Assembly: GCA_014529385.2 (NCBI GenBank)
Contig: CM043944.1
Coordinates: 91,939,914-92,003,913, forward strand
Length of the DNA stretch: 64,000 nt
Direction: 5' to 3'
Origin: Adiantum capillus-veneris
Taxonomy: Eukaryota; Streptophyta; Polypodiopsida; Polypodiales; Pteridaceae
Part shown: positions 1 to 11,574 of the stretch, one piece after another
Layout: the number at the start of each line of letters is the position of its first letter
How positions within the stretch are numbered: the first letter of the stretch is position 1
Program-made: the position numbers and the translations under genes
Notes under the pieces: model-generated
The model's input: only the letters and a program-made list of their open reading frames with translations
Database searches by the model: none
Told to the model about the DNA's origin: nothing

Positions 1-175
1 TTCTCAATTTTGTGAATTTTTTGTGTTAGGTATTTTCAAAGGATTTGCTCAGCCCAAATCTGACTCAGCCAACATCCACTCTCTCAAAAACCTACATCAT
101 TTGCCTCTAGAGTGACAACTCAACGTCCACTATCTCAAAACATGTATCGTTTGTCTCTGGCGTTATTGAGTTGTT

Positions 176-177
<2 letters not shown>

Positions 178-226
<49 letters not shown>
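178..226. repeat. (TC)n microsatellite
   Basis: About 24 uninterrupted TC units, followed by a short TG stretch. It falls in the presumed aminoacylase intron. Confidence 0.95.
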
Positions 227-232
<6 letters not shown>

Positions 233-794
233 TGTGTGTGTTCCTCTTCCGCTACACACCCTAACATCATGAACACACATACTGCTAGTCTAGGCTACTA
301 ATTAGAGCGGTTGAATGCCCAACTATACCTTGTGCAATCATTTCCGCAAAAGAGTTCTGCAAGTTGGATTCTAGCTCACCTAATGAAACCGTCTAAACAT
401 GTGAGTCCTCCAAACAAGCTCAAAATGGTGTCGGTACATAACCCCCTAAGCTTACCTCTTTATGAATCGGCTCAAGGTTGCAATAGCATGTCCGCGTTGT
501 GTGTCAAGCCCCTATGCACAAGACACCCATCTTCCTTCTAATAGCAATCAGAGCTTTGTACGACGGGTCAATGAATGGGTACTTTCGTCTTTGGAAGGAT
601 TCAAAGAGAATCTGCCCTTCAACTTGGGAGGATTCCTAAAAAACACAGCAAAATACCTAAAAACAAATAAAAATTACATCAAACTGATCGTCAGTGCTCT
701 CCATAACTACCTCCTTTTACACATGCAAAGATAGTTGCGTGCAACGATTGTAAAGGACAGCAGTTCGGTTGAACGAAAGAATGGGTGTACAAAG

Positions 795-843
795 CTCGCT
801 CTCTCGCTCTCTCGCTCTCTCTCTCTCACACACACACACACAA
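795..843. repeat. Compound (CTCTCTCG)n/(CT)n/(CA)n microsatellite
   Basis: Interrupted CT repeat with CG steps, then about eight CA units. It ends 12 bases from the presumed aminoacylase splice donor, so on the transcript strand the intron opens almost at once into a (TG)n(AG)n tract. Confidence 0.9.
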
Positions 844-855
844 GTGGAAAGCTAC

Positions 856-1212
856 CTTCACAGGAACAACGTCCATGTGAGAATTGAGGAGGATAGAAGG
901 AAGGGATGGGTCGGAGCCTGACCATGTCAAAAGGGCAATGCCCTTACCAGGAACCAGCTCAACGACACGGGCAGGGTGAATGGAGAGGTTGTGGGCGAGC
1001 GAGAGGATGAAATGAACGGCTGGCACATAGTCGGGGGAGGGATGCACTGTAGGGATGCGCAGGTATTGTCGGAAGAGCTCTATGGCGGGCTCCAAGCCTG
1101 CGCATGTCTCTACCCACTTCCTACCATCTCCATATTCACTGGAAACGACTGTGGGGCCAGCCATGGCTACCATCAGCACAACAAGCGTCGCCACATGCGC
1201 CCCGATTGCCAT
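856..1212 (-). CDS. ACY1: Aminoacylase-1 (peptidase M20 family), first coding exon, gene continues off the left edge
   Basis: Aminoacylase-1 hydrolyses N-acyl-L-amino acids. This exon encodes about 119 residues from an ATG at 1212. Residues 1-24 form a hydrophobic signal peptide ending near VVSS, which suggests entry into the secretory pathway. The mature part holds the family motifs FRQYLRIPTVHP (about residues 48-59) and LLNSHMDVVPV near the end; the His and Asp of the latter are the first zinc ligand and its partner in M20 enzymes. The open frame runs on into microsatellite-encoded sequence, but an AAG|GTAGCT donor at 856/855 ends the exon right after VVPVK, where a plant ACY1 exon could plausibly stop. 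The family protein is usually a little over 400 residues, so about three quarters lies outside the window. Seen: motifs and donor. Inferred: splicing and secretion. Confidence 0.8.
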
Positions 1213-2222
1213 GGCTAGGTAACAGCTTCTCCTCGCGTGTAAAGGCTAAGCCCAAGCTCTCTACATCGATGAAAGTTGATTGAGTTTGGTCATGCCACTC
1301 GCCATCGGCTCAAAAGATAAATGTAATTTAAGATGTGATGACACAAAGGAAGAAACTAACACATACAAACACATATATATATATATATATATATATCTAT
1401 CTATCTATCTATCTGATTATAGTATATAAGTCTATTCTCTTCTTTTTCTTCCTCTAGGTAAAGAAAGAAGAAATAAAAGATGTTTGTAAGACCCTTCATT
1501 TGTTATGTTGATGTTCATATAATCATCAAACACGTTTAAAAGCAAGAACAAAGGCCATGCCACACGCGCTAACTCTGACGTAAAGTCTACAGAGTATAGA
1601 GACAAAGTTAACTATACTCAAACTCCCAAAGCTGGTCCTCACAAGGTGTAAGAGTTGAATGATTGCATTCGATTGATCTTCACTAAAATTTCCTTGATGC
1701 TATTGAAAATGAGAAACATAGACCCACTTGCCTTTTTGGTGCTCACATCATCACATTGCCCTCTTGACACATTGCTCGCAAGACTCTTTACAATCTTGGA
1801 TCAGTGTTGCCCATGTGGCATGCAACATATTAAAGCACACTTTGTTGAATAGCTACTACATCGCTACCCTATACACAGGACACCAATAGCAACTACCAAT
1901 GCTGCAAGACCAGACACCATTCTCACTAGAGTTAGCATGATGCTTGCGATGTTTGTAATCTCCCGTTGGGTAGTTCCATCCCATGATGAGCTTGGACCAC
2001 ACGTGCGAACTCCTGCTCTCCGTCGAGTTAAATTTCATGCTTACGATATTACACCCAAATATCCTCACCATTGACCTCTGGTTGAGCCACAACATAAACG
2101 ATCACCATTCACTTTAGAGACCTGCTTAAACCGCACTAGCCCACCCCAATATTCCTCACACAGCTCACTACCTTGCTGTCGTTGATGATGGACGTAATCT
2201 CCTAAAACCATGATTTTTTTGT

Positions 2223-2225
<3 letters not shown>
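1213..2225. other. Upstream region of the aminoacylase gene and unassigned DNA
   Basis: This should hold the promoter and 5' UTR of the minus-strand aminoacylase gene. I saw no clear TATA box. A compound (AT)n(CTAT)n repeat lies at 1372-1414. A minus-strand stretch around 1870-2200 contains a short hydrophobic run but no recognised domain; I do not call a gene. Confidence 0.4.
1372..1414. repeat. (AT)n(CTAT)n microsatellite
   Basis: About 12 AT units followed directly by four to five CTAT units. Confidence 0.9.

Positions 2226-2289
<64 letters not shown>
2226..2289. repeat. (CT)n(CA)n compound microsatellite
   Basis: About 14 CT units passing directly into about 17 CA units. Confidence 0.95.
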
Positions 2290-2291
<2 letters not shown>

Positions 2292-2403
2292 ATTAGATAC
2301 CTACAACAAGCCATCATCTATGAAGTGATTAAGACCTTCCACATCCCCTACTAGAATGTCGAGCAACTACATGTCAATCACAGGGCTAGTATATTTAGTC
2401 AAC

Positions 2404-2406
<3 letters not shown>

Positions 2407-2457
<51 letters not shown>
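2407..2457. repeat. (GA)n microsatellite
   Basis: About 25 perfect GA units. It is in opposite orientation to the (CT)n tract about 150 bases to the left. Confidence 0.95.
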
Positions 2458-2459
<2 letters not shown>

Positions 2460-2896
2460 GCTTATAACCACCAGGTATTTTATGGATGTATGTGGTATGG
2501 TGATGATCCACTAATGACATATATGCCAAGTGTAGAGCAAGATCCTACCATGAATGATGATGCACTACTTTGAGCTAGATGCATGAATCATGGGCACTGC
2601 CAAAAAAGATGTTAGATGTATCTTCTTGCACCCCTAAGTTGATGTAGATCTGTTGTTGATTTGACGACTCCACAATAGACCCGTGTATTCATTCTTGAGA
2701 TGCTGCTCAAATCACCCATTAATTTAGTAGCTCTTCATTTTCTCAAGACCCCCAAAACTTTATCATCTTTCTTTGGCCATCTTCCTCTTTATCTATACAA
2801 GTTGCAAAGACCCAACTCCTCTGTTTTGTTTGGACTCGGCTATCAAAGTTGATGTGGTGGAGGTAGCCTCCAATCCCAGAGGTAGGTTCTTGGCAC

Positions 2897-2909
2897 GGGG
2901 GGGGGGGGG

Positions 2910-2965
<56 letters not shown>
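2897..2965. repeat. Poly-G run followed by (AG)n
   Basis: A homopolymer of about 16 G passes directly into about 27 AG units. A similar G run next to a dinucleotide repeat occurs at 26712-26733. Confidence 0.95.
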
Positions 2966-2968
<3 letters not shown>

Positions 2969-3500
2969 TATACCCTTCACTCTAGTCAGTGGTGCTACAG
3001 TGGTAGGAAGCAATGCACCTGCACAATGGTTCACGGGAAGTCACAGGAGCTAAGAGGGAAGCATCGTTTTGAGTGGGGAATTTGGAGATATTAATAAACA
3101 CAACATCTCATCTCGGCACCCTCCGTGTAAAGTAATCATTACCCTATCTCGTAAATGCAGGGTGCGAAGCAGCAGCTCATGACAACATCAACATGGGGGA
3201 GGGGGGAGGGGTGGGCTCATGGGGGAGGTATGAGAGCAATAGGGGTGAGATGGTGCAGCCAGTACAATCCAGCCATGGGTTCCTCTTGCTTGCTTGTTGG
3301 CAAGGACATATGGACCACTGATTTGCAGCACTCCCTACAACACATGTTCACCTCTGCGGACCTACATGGCAGCGAGGGCATCTCTTTTGCCCATGTAGAC
3401 CTGCTAGACGGAAACACCTCCACGCTCATCCTCCATTCTGGTCCCTCCAATCTTGACTACCCTATTCACAATGCCCTTGATGCCAATGTAAGCAAGAAGG

Positions 3501-3645
<145 letters not shown>

Positions 3646-4285
3646 GAGGAACTATTGGGAGATAGAACGGTGTGGATGGAATACCAAGTAGAGAGAGAGA
3701 GAGGGGGGGACTTTCGGAGCCTCATCATGCTGCCCCTCGACTCGTGTGTTGCATGTGCCTAGGCTTGTGCAACCTAATTCTTGACATCTCCATCCCTGGT
3801 GATGCTTTGCTGGAAAGCAAAATAATCTCATTTGCTCAACCCTCGCCCCTCGGCCCATTATTGACAGTACATATGCAGACAACGTTTTTGATCCCTTCCC
3901 TTCAGCATTACCGCTTCACTCTGTCAAAGGCATGCAATCCCCTGCCCTCGATTGCTCCTCTACATGACGCCCTGCGCTCCGTCCTAAGCTCCCTTGACTC
4001 CTAGCAACACCATATTATCCCCTCCACTTCGAAGCCATGTGCCCAACTCAAATCTACGCAAATTTGGCCAAATGAAGCAGGTGAAAATAAGATTGACACA
4101 ACTCCCTATTTTTTTGGCTATACACTAGCCTCCTATTAATAAATCGCACATATTCCCTCCCCCTCTTGCAGCCTTGGAGTGCCACTATTGTCGCTACTCC
4201 TGCCATGCAGTGCCCGAACACGATGCCTCTCTAATGCATCTCTTGTCATGCCTCGTCTCTCTCACAACACCTAGATTTTCACAAC

Positions 4286-4288
<3 letters not shown>

Positions 4289-4349
<61 letters not shown>
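4289..4349. repeat. (GA)n microsatellite
   Basis: About 30 perfect GA units. Confidence 0.95.
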
Positions 4350-4352
<3 letters not shown>

Positions 4353-4400
4353 AATCTCTCTGCATTGTTAAGCAGTCAAAACCCCCTTATCTTGCAGCAG

Positions 4401-4423
4401 TGTGTGTGTGTGTGCATGCGCGC

Positions 4424-4454
<31 letters not shown>
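4401..4454. repeat. (TG)n-(GC)-(GA)n compound microsatellite
   Basis: Seven TG units, a short CATGCGCGCG spacer, then about 14 GA units. Confidence 0.9.
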
Positions 4455-4457
<3 letters not shown>

Positions 4458-4679
4458 CAATTGGTGCTCCTCTTGCACATCTCCTCAACTACCCCCCGCT
4501 TAATCGCGACATTCCTAGACACCTCCACAATGTGCGCACACACACATATGCTCTAGAAACATGGCATGATACGAAGAATGATAGATGGAGAGAGCCACAA
4601 AATGTATCCACTATGCAAACAAGACAAAGAACCTCCCCTTTCGTTCTTGAATCCCCAGTCGCGCATCCTACCATATTTC

Positions 4680-4814
4680 ACAAAACCAAATTCATTTTTT
4701 TCTCTTGGGAACAAGATCTTCAAGGTTGGCGGCCCTATTCAATGGGATGTGAATAGATGCACTTGTCTTTGTAATGAGTGCCTTTTTTCTCCATCAATAA
4801 ATAAATAAATAAGT
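4680..4814 (+). other. Possible retroposon 3' tail ending in (AATA)n
   Basis: A stretch ending in TTTTTTCTCCATCAATAAAT and tandem AATA units (4796-4812) resembles the 3' end of a plant LINE or SINE. No reverse transcriptase frame was found upstream and no flanking target duplication was identified. The call rests only on the tail. Confidence 0.2.
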
Positions 4815-5401
4815 TATTATTTTTTAAAAATTATCTCCTCTTTTTCATTAGCAAAAAGGGAAGGCATCACCCCTTTGAGGTAGGCCAAAAAGTGGTAATG
4901 GTGTGGATTTTACTGCATGGCATAGCTTGTGATGATGGCTCCATAGCATCTCTCCTCAAAGCTTTTGCTAAAAGCTCTATGACCTCGCATCACAAACGAG
5001 ATTTCACATTAAAGGATGTATGGAGGTATATATTTGCACATTATAATAAAGATGGAGAGAGATGTATTTCGTGCATTGTGATGCCCAAAAAAAAACATAC
5101 GTATGTATGGTGTGGAGCTAGCTGGCATCGTTCTCCACATTTATAATAATACCATCCCCCACCAATTTTATCCTCTCCAATGTTGAAGGGGGACTTATGT
5201 TTCTCCTCCAATGTTGAAGGGACTTTTTTATTGTAATTGCAGTTATACAAGGAAGAACTTATTATCGATGTTTTATAAAGACATGTATCAATCCATGTTG
5301 CCATGTCATGGTGTATTATCCATGTCTCCCTTTGGTGGGCATAACAAAAATTCTTCAGTCTTTGTCACCTCATCTACAATCTTTTAAATGAAAAAGATGT
5401 G

Positions 5402-5513
5402 AATTCATTCCTTTAATGTGTAGATAATCTAAGTAGTTTTGAAATCATATAGAGAAAATTCATTCCTTTAATGTGTAGATAATCTAAGTAGTTTTGAAAT
5501 CATATAGAGAAAA
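5402..5513. repeat. Perfect 55-bp tandem duplication
   Basis: A 55-base unit starting AATTCATTCCTTTAATGTG is present twice head to tail, essentially identical. That implies a recent local duplication. Confidence 0.95.
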
Positions 5514-5778
5514 TCAAAATATGGAATATAATTATATCTTTGGTATTGGTCGTTTGCATCAAAGCGCAATCTTGGATGGATCGGTTGTCAAACCTTCTTG
5601 TTCCACCACCTTCCCACTAGTATGTGTTCTATCATTATCATCCCTTCCACGACTTCTTCCAACATGTTGACTGTCACATTCACTTTTTCTATCATGCCTA
5701 CCATTGCTTGCATTGCTTTTGATGTTCGTGGTCTAAGGGTAGGCTAAATCTGTTGTATTGTTTGTCTATAGGCTCACG

Positions 5779-5804
5779 CACACACACACACACACACACA
5801 CACA
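5779..5804. repeat. (CA)n microsatellite
   Basis: About 13 CA units. Confidence 0.9.
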
Positions 5805-6025
5805 GAGACAAACTCGTAGTCTTTGGGCCATCTCATACATATCGATCAAAACACGACCAAGCACGACATCTTTCTCCAAGAGCCCCTAAGCATGACATCT
5901 TTCTCCAAGGTCCCTTGTTTTGCATTTGTGGAAAGCAGCTTAGAGCTCTCTAGCGCTGCCCTTCTGGAGCAAACCCTGCAATCAAGAGAAAGGCCAACTC
6001 TTCGCATCTGTTGAAAACTGACTAG

Positions 6026-6415
6026 ATCTTTCTATTGGATGAGACGGATGCATACTTGCAAAGGAGGGACCTACTAATTGGAGTCTTTGTCTTTCTCTAA
6101 GTGTTCAAGTATCACATTGGAGTCATGTTCCTCACCACCAATCGGGTGACAATCTTTGATGACGCCATCTTATCATGCATCACGTTGGCCATTTTCACTC
6201 AGCATTGGAGGATTCCTAGCATCGTGACATCTCTAGCGGACACTCCTTCTTTGTGCTAGCATCTGCAATGTCACCTATGATGCCCTCCTCCACCATCATT
6301 TCAATAGCTGCCAAATTCAAAACATTGTTCACCTTGCTAAGCTTCTGGCACAACCGGATGTAAACAAAATATTGATATCACCCATGTCATCAAGGCTATC
6401 AAATCCTCTGTTTCT
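6026..6415 (+). pseudogene. AAA+ ATPase core and lid, decayed
   Basis: Translation gives a Walker B motif (IFLLDETDAYLQRR, about 6026-6067), then a sensor-1 region GVMFLTTNRVTIFDDAIL (about 6118-6171) followed by SCITLAI. A second frame further on carries QIQNIVHLAKLLAQ (about 6312-6353), which matches the 'GRQIKN' lid helix of the family, and ITHVIKAIKS follows in yet another frame. This order (Walker B, RR, LTTNR, FDDA, QIKN) is that of a stand-alone AAA ATPase group best known from fungi. The copy has an in-frame stop (within VFL*VFK near 6099), at least two frameshifts and no Walker A upstream, so it is a truncated pseudogene. It lies just left of the lectin kinase relic, on the same strand. 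Confidence 0.65.
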
Positions 6416-6594
6416 TGCATCAACGAACTGCTAGCTCTTTCCTAGTTGCATGCAACACTCTTTTCATCAATGTTTTCTTTGATAACGATTTCCAAGATGT
6501 TTTATATTCACTCACTCTATATTCCCTTGCTCTAGGTATAATTGCCCAGCTTGTATATTCCCAAAATGTGATCTTCACGTTCTATTTTAGTCAT

Positions 6595-7370
6595 CATCTC
6601 ATCACCTGGATTGATTATGATGCGATGTCACACTAGATAGATGTGCACCATGAGGTAACCCCCGCATTGAAGGCATATGCCACAAAGATTTTGAGTTACT
6701 CAAAGTTGAGCTTATGGGAGCATGTGAAAGGCACTTCATATGTAAGCTTTACTATAGGAACTAGTATGTTTCAGGAAAAAATTGCAATTCATGATTAACC
6801 CTTTACAAGTTGGCTTGTCTCTATCCATGATCGACCAATATCATCACCCTCACCATCTCCTTCCCCGCTACCACCATCATCGTCGACTACAAGAAATAAG
6901 TGATAGTAGGCACCACTGTGGGCTTTTTTATGCTCCTTATTGTGCTTTTAGTCTTTGCATGGAAGAAGTGGATCTACACATCTCGCCTTCACTTGGATGT
7001 GGATCTCATGGTAGCTCCCCGAAAATTCACATTTAGGGAGTCCAGATGGCCACTGGAGACTTCCGAGAGAGGCTAGGCGAGGGAGGGTCGGGAGAAGTGT
7101 TCAAAGGTGTGATTACCAAAAACAATGCAGAGGTCTTGTAAAAAAGATTGCAAAGGCTTCAAAGCAAGGGGAAAAAGAGTTCAAATTAGAGGTTATGACA
7201 ATAGGCAAGCTAAGGCACAAAAGTTATTTGTATGGTTGGTGTCACAAAAAGTTCCTGCTTGGATACCAATTCATGCCAAATGGAAGTGTCGAGTAGTCCA
7301 AGGATCCTAAGCCGGTCCTTGAGGTTCAGTACATTAGCCACTCACGTGTCAATGAAAGCATTACCAAACA
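6595..7370 (+). pseudogene. L-type lectin receptor kinase, decayed (lectin end, membrane segment, kinase N-lobe)
   Basis: The order of parts is that of an L-type lectin receptor-like kinase, a plasma-membrane plant sensor. It starts with the end of a legume-lectin domain (WIDYDAMSH near 6610, then YVSFTIGTSMFQEKIAIH near 6738-6790). A Pro/Ser-rich linker follows, then a transmembrane helix (VGTTVGFFMLLIVLLVFAW, about 6906-6962) with a basic KKW stop-transfer. The juxtamembrane RKFTFRE leads to a glycine loop (GEGGSGEVFKG), a KRLQRL strand with the catalytic-lysine position, and YGWCHKKF...FMPNGSVE at the hinge. Stops occur inside the lectin part, before the membrane helix, after AEVL and after NGSVE, with frameshifts near 7040 and 7180. 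The kinase C-lobe is missing. Confidence 0.75.
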
Positions 7371-8619
7371 TTAATGTCCTTTTTCAACAGCACTCTGAGT
7401 ATTATTCTCATGATGAGTTTGTTTACTCATGCCAACATCCTGCGTTTTGCCACATGCAACCTTCAGAACCCAAGAAATTGGAAAGCACTTAGCAGCCCTT
7501 GTGCAACAAGCTCGTCATTAATTATTTTTCCATATTTTGCAACATGCCACATGCCTTCAAGATGAAAGCATAGACAATCTTATTTGGAGAGAGTCCCTCA
7601 CTCACATTCAATGAAAACAACCAAAAGCCCATGGCCATGCACAATCCCACATGCCTTTGGATGCCTTCAAGATGCAAGATTAGGTGACCGCAATCTAGAT
7701 ATTCTTCACCTAGAACATCTCCTGCTTCATGATTCTGGTGCTACATATCCTACAATCAACACATTCCAAGAGATCATAGTCAAAGGAAATGGCCATCTTT
7801 GGGATCCCATTTCATGATCCTTTTCTCGTTCTGGCCCCTATTTGATAGTTTCTTGCCCTTTGCATTTCTGTGTTCCTTTTTTCCATTTTGCATTCCCAAA
7901 TCTTGCTTCCCAGATAAAAAGCGATAGTAGTGGCAGTGCCAAAAAAATTGCATGCCTTCAGCAGTTTGCCTTTGCAAGAATATGTCTCAAATGATGCGAT
8001 GATGCAAGTTGCCAATTTCAAGATTCTCCGTCAATTGAGCACGCCTCTGTTTGTCCCAATTTAAGATCTTCGACCCAATGCTGTAAGTGTTTTTTAGCTC
8101 TCTCTCTCAAACTCTACTTCTTCCTCCTCCTTAGCATCCATGACCTTGCTCTCTAGCAGGTTTGGATCCCCTACCAAATGGATTTAGAAGATGGTCACGG
8201 ACGTAAGGTTTGCAGCTATTGTAGACCTATTGCCATCTGTTAAGTGTATGTGGACGTGGTGAGATTCACCCACCCAATCATCTATACTGCATAAGAGTTA
8301 AATCTCTCTACTTTAGCTTTAATTTGGAGCTTGAACCTCCTAGCTTGCTCCTCAAAAGAATCATAGATCACCTTGCAAAATCTAAACAGAAATGCATGAC
8401 ACAACAGTAAAAGTGTCAGGCCTAGGGTAAGACCGAGCAAGCCAAGGGCCAAGATGGACATGTGGTATAGGGGGTGACTATTATTATCAAGGCAGGGTCT
8501 ATATAGCGCACGATTTTGTGAAAAGTGGCATGGCTCTAGTCCCCAATCTTTACACTAGCATCAGAGCTCAGGGGAGGGAGGAGCTATGGAGGAGGGAGGG
8601 AAGCTTTGCATGGCTGCAT

Positions 8620-8620
<1 letters not shown>
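7371..8620. other. Unassigned DNA
   Basis: No motif-bearing frame was seen on either strand. A phrase CATCAGAGC at about 8551 recalls a primer binding site but lacks the rest of the motif and any LTR. Confidence 0.4.

Positions 8621-8681
<61 letters not shown>
8621..8681. repeat. (CT)n microsatellite
   Basis: About 30 perfect CT units, ending in CATTAATG. Confidence 0.95.
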
Positions 8682-8685
<4 letters not shown>

Positions 8686-11300
8686 ATGAAGCTTCCGATT
8701 ATCTGCCATCGTCAACCATGTCCTGCCATGACCTACAAGATAGTTGCTTCACAAAACTGAGAGATTTTTTATGGCCGGAAAAATTTTCCAAGGGTTATTG
8801 GTCACGGATAAATGTCAAGGTGTAAGGGTGGTTGGCAACACGTACTGACAAGCGTTGTCAGGTTTGGCAATTTTGCCAAGGATAAGAGAATTAATAGCAA
8901 AGTTATACCAAAAGGAGGATGACGCTCCTCAATCGAGAATAAGGTGACTTCTTTCAAATTTTTGACTAGTTGATTAATCATAAGGGATGCACGCAGGCAA
9001 GGTTGCATAGTAATGACGGCAATCCAGGGCTTATTTTGTCGTTCAACATGCAAATGCAAGTACAGGCAAGGCCTCTGGCATGTAAGGCAATGATGCTCGC
9101 CATGGTCGACTAGTTGCTTTCGTTTACGAAGCTAGAATGTTCCATTCGACAAGTTTCTTAGGGTAATTGACAGCAAGTACATGTACGCTTGTTCATAAAA
9201 TTAACCTACTTATTGCTTGTCAAAATTTTATGCTTCCCATATGGCGTTCTAATTGACACAGTCAGGGAACGACAAGCACAATTTTCTTTAAACCATGTCT
9301 CGACTTTGAGTCTGGAAACAAGGTAGCATATGGATGTATACGCAACAATGGGTCATAAGATTGGATCATGGCTCCATACGACCAAGGTACATAGACCGTG
9401 TTTTGCCAATTACTACTCCATATGAGGCTATCCATGAGCAAGACTTGTGTAGACAACCACTATCTTACTTCTTTCAAAACATTTGAATCTTGTGCCTCCA
9501 ACATAGTGTAGAGGAATGGACAAGCCATTCAATGCTATGGAAAATCAAGACTTTCAGGAGCATGACTCTATACCTATGTATACGTATTGGGTGAACGGTC
9601 ACTCCAAAGCATTTACAACTTGCTAGAGTGCGGGCAAAATACGTGCATGAAGCATATTGAAAGCACATTGGCATTCGTAGCTACAGTACAACTTCTGGTG
9701 CCACAGGCAGTTGAAACAGAGCTCGATACGTAAGTTAAATTTAAGTTTCAATTTATTTCTCTTGGAGGTCCGTATGACCTAAGCCATGATGGCATGTAGG
9801 GTACATCCGATAGCTCTAAACTTCTCAGCATGCAAGGCTACAAGCTAGCTTCATGCGAAGACAACCTCTCTCAAAGAGACAACAAGGATAGTGCATTTCA
9901 AGTTATCCTTTTTTTTTGTAATTTAACCTTTTATTTGCAAAAGAATTCTCTAATGCACAAAGCAAAGTTCTTTTCCACCCTTCATGCAAAGCAAGGGTTC
10001 TATTATGTACCAAGGTACTATCCATTGACTTCAGATCAAGAAAAATGGCACACTTATTTGGCACTAAGTGGATATAAGCTCACAGTTTAAGTTTGGCAAC
10101 GATGTACTGTGATGTACCATGCCCGTGTAATTGTGCAAGACACGTATAACAGTAGCTCACAAGGTTGAGACTGTCATTGAAGCCAAGGGATTATCAATCT
10201 ATTTTTTTAGATACGCATGCATGGCATGCGAATAACATGGCAGTACGTCCACTCCAGTATTGTTTACACTTCCACAACAACATTAGCTACTCTGTCCAAG
10301 AAGAATTGATGCTTTTGATCGTTGTATATGTATTTAGTGGTGAGCACGTTACATCATTGGCTCTATGCACAACGTGCATCCAAACCCAACGACAGTTTCT
10401 ATGGGTAGCAAATAGGCATGGCCTAGCTATAAAGCATTTGATTCATGGGAAGACATGAATACATTAAGAGAGCCTCCATGAAGGTAATCTCTTGTGGAAA
10501 CACCAGAGAAAATCTAGTTTGAGTATTTTCTTTGGGGATATTTGACATCTTCCTCCTCTGTTCATGGGGGAGAAGATTCTTTCACGATTTAATTGTGAAT
10601 AAGATTCCAACTAAAGAAGACATGTTGCTTAGTTGCAGCACTCATTATGTCTCCCGAAGGGGTATTTTTAGGGGTATGATCTTGCTAATACACAATCACT
10701 CCATAGGTGTTGAGAATCAAAGTTTGATCTCATCACAATTGCACTTTCAAGGAAAGAAGTCCACAATCTACCAAGGGGTAGTGGACAACTTCAACTTTCT
10801 CAGTTGATTTCAAACACTTTTGACCACGATAGACTGTGTTCGTCACCATTGGCTGCTAGGTTAAGCAATTTTTATGCAAAGACTAATCAAGCGGTTTGAC
10901 ATTGTAGCAGCTAACCAAGGGGTTCGAATTACACATGCAACACCCAAGGTTACCAATTTCTACTGCTTGTTTTTCACTAATCTTTCATTTAGTGTCCAAC
11001 AAGTCACCAATATATTATCTCTTTAAGAATGGTTTTATGGTAAGGCATCTTTCCAGTTGTATTTTTCAGGTTTGCAACGTGCACATGACTACGGGTAAGT
11101 AAACATTATGTTCAACCTCCAGGTATGCATATGATTTGGTTTTATTCCCTTTTTTAATACGATTTGCTTGCTTTTTTGCAAGTCAGATGAATAAGCTTGA
11201 ATGCTTTCATCCATTTTTCTCTTTAGAGACATGACAAGGTCATGTACGAGAAAGAATTTTGGGCAGCAATGTCCCAAATACATTTTTTCGTTATGTAGTT
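8682..11300. other. Unassigned DNA without recognisable genes
   Basis: Several frames of 60-100 codons exist on both strands, but none shows a family motif, codon bias or repeat structure that I recognise. No microsatellite, tRNA-like or LTR signal was seen. Confidence 0.45.
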
Positions 11301-11494
11301 ATGGACCTATATGTAGGGTTTTCTTTGGCACATATTGTCACATGGGATACAACATGGTCTAGGAAGTATGTGTGATGGGTGTTCGCCCAATTTGCTTGAG
11401 CCATAACAAACTCCCACTTGAAGGCCAACGTGGCCCAAGTGGCCTATGTCTAAGTGTATTTGTACAATCGTGAAGTAATCATATGGCTTCACCT

Positions 11495-11574
11495 TACACC
11501 CATCATCTCCATGCAATGTACAACCACTCGGATGGTAGGCCCTTTGTTAGAGCATCTGCAGGGTTGAACCTTAA
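11495..11574 (-). pseudogene. Copia RNase H C-terminal tail fragment
   Basis: Minus-strand translation, with frame changes, gives ADALTKGLPSEW followed by an alpha-helical tail ending WV near 11460-11490. This is the conserved 'DMLTKPLP' end of copia polyproteins. It follows the gag remnant without any intervening pol, and its frame is broken. Confidence 0.55.

Larger units (their letters stand above)
1..855 (-). other. Probable intron 1 of the aminoacylase gene, no exon seen
   Basis: This stretch lies downstream of the aminoacylase exon on the minus strand. I found no second aminoacylase exon on either strand. It contains two microsatellites (178-226 and 795-843) and otherwise unremarkable DNA. 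The short open frames here lack recognisable motifs. Its assignment as intron is inferred from the donor site at 855/854 and from the absence of the rest of the coding sequence. Confidence 0.45.

Noticed and set aside
8551-8563. Primer-site-like CATCAGAGCTC
   Set aside because: The TGGTAT part is missing and no LTR edge or retroelement frame lies next to it.
10520-10807. Frame resembling an RT zinc-binding tail (VNKIPTKEDMLL)
   Set aside because: The similarity is a few residues only, the Cys/His ligands are absent and no LINE sequence is nearby.
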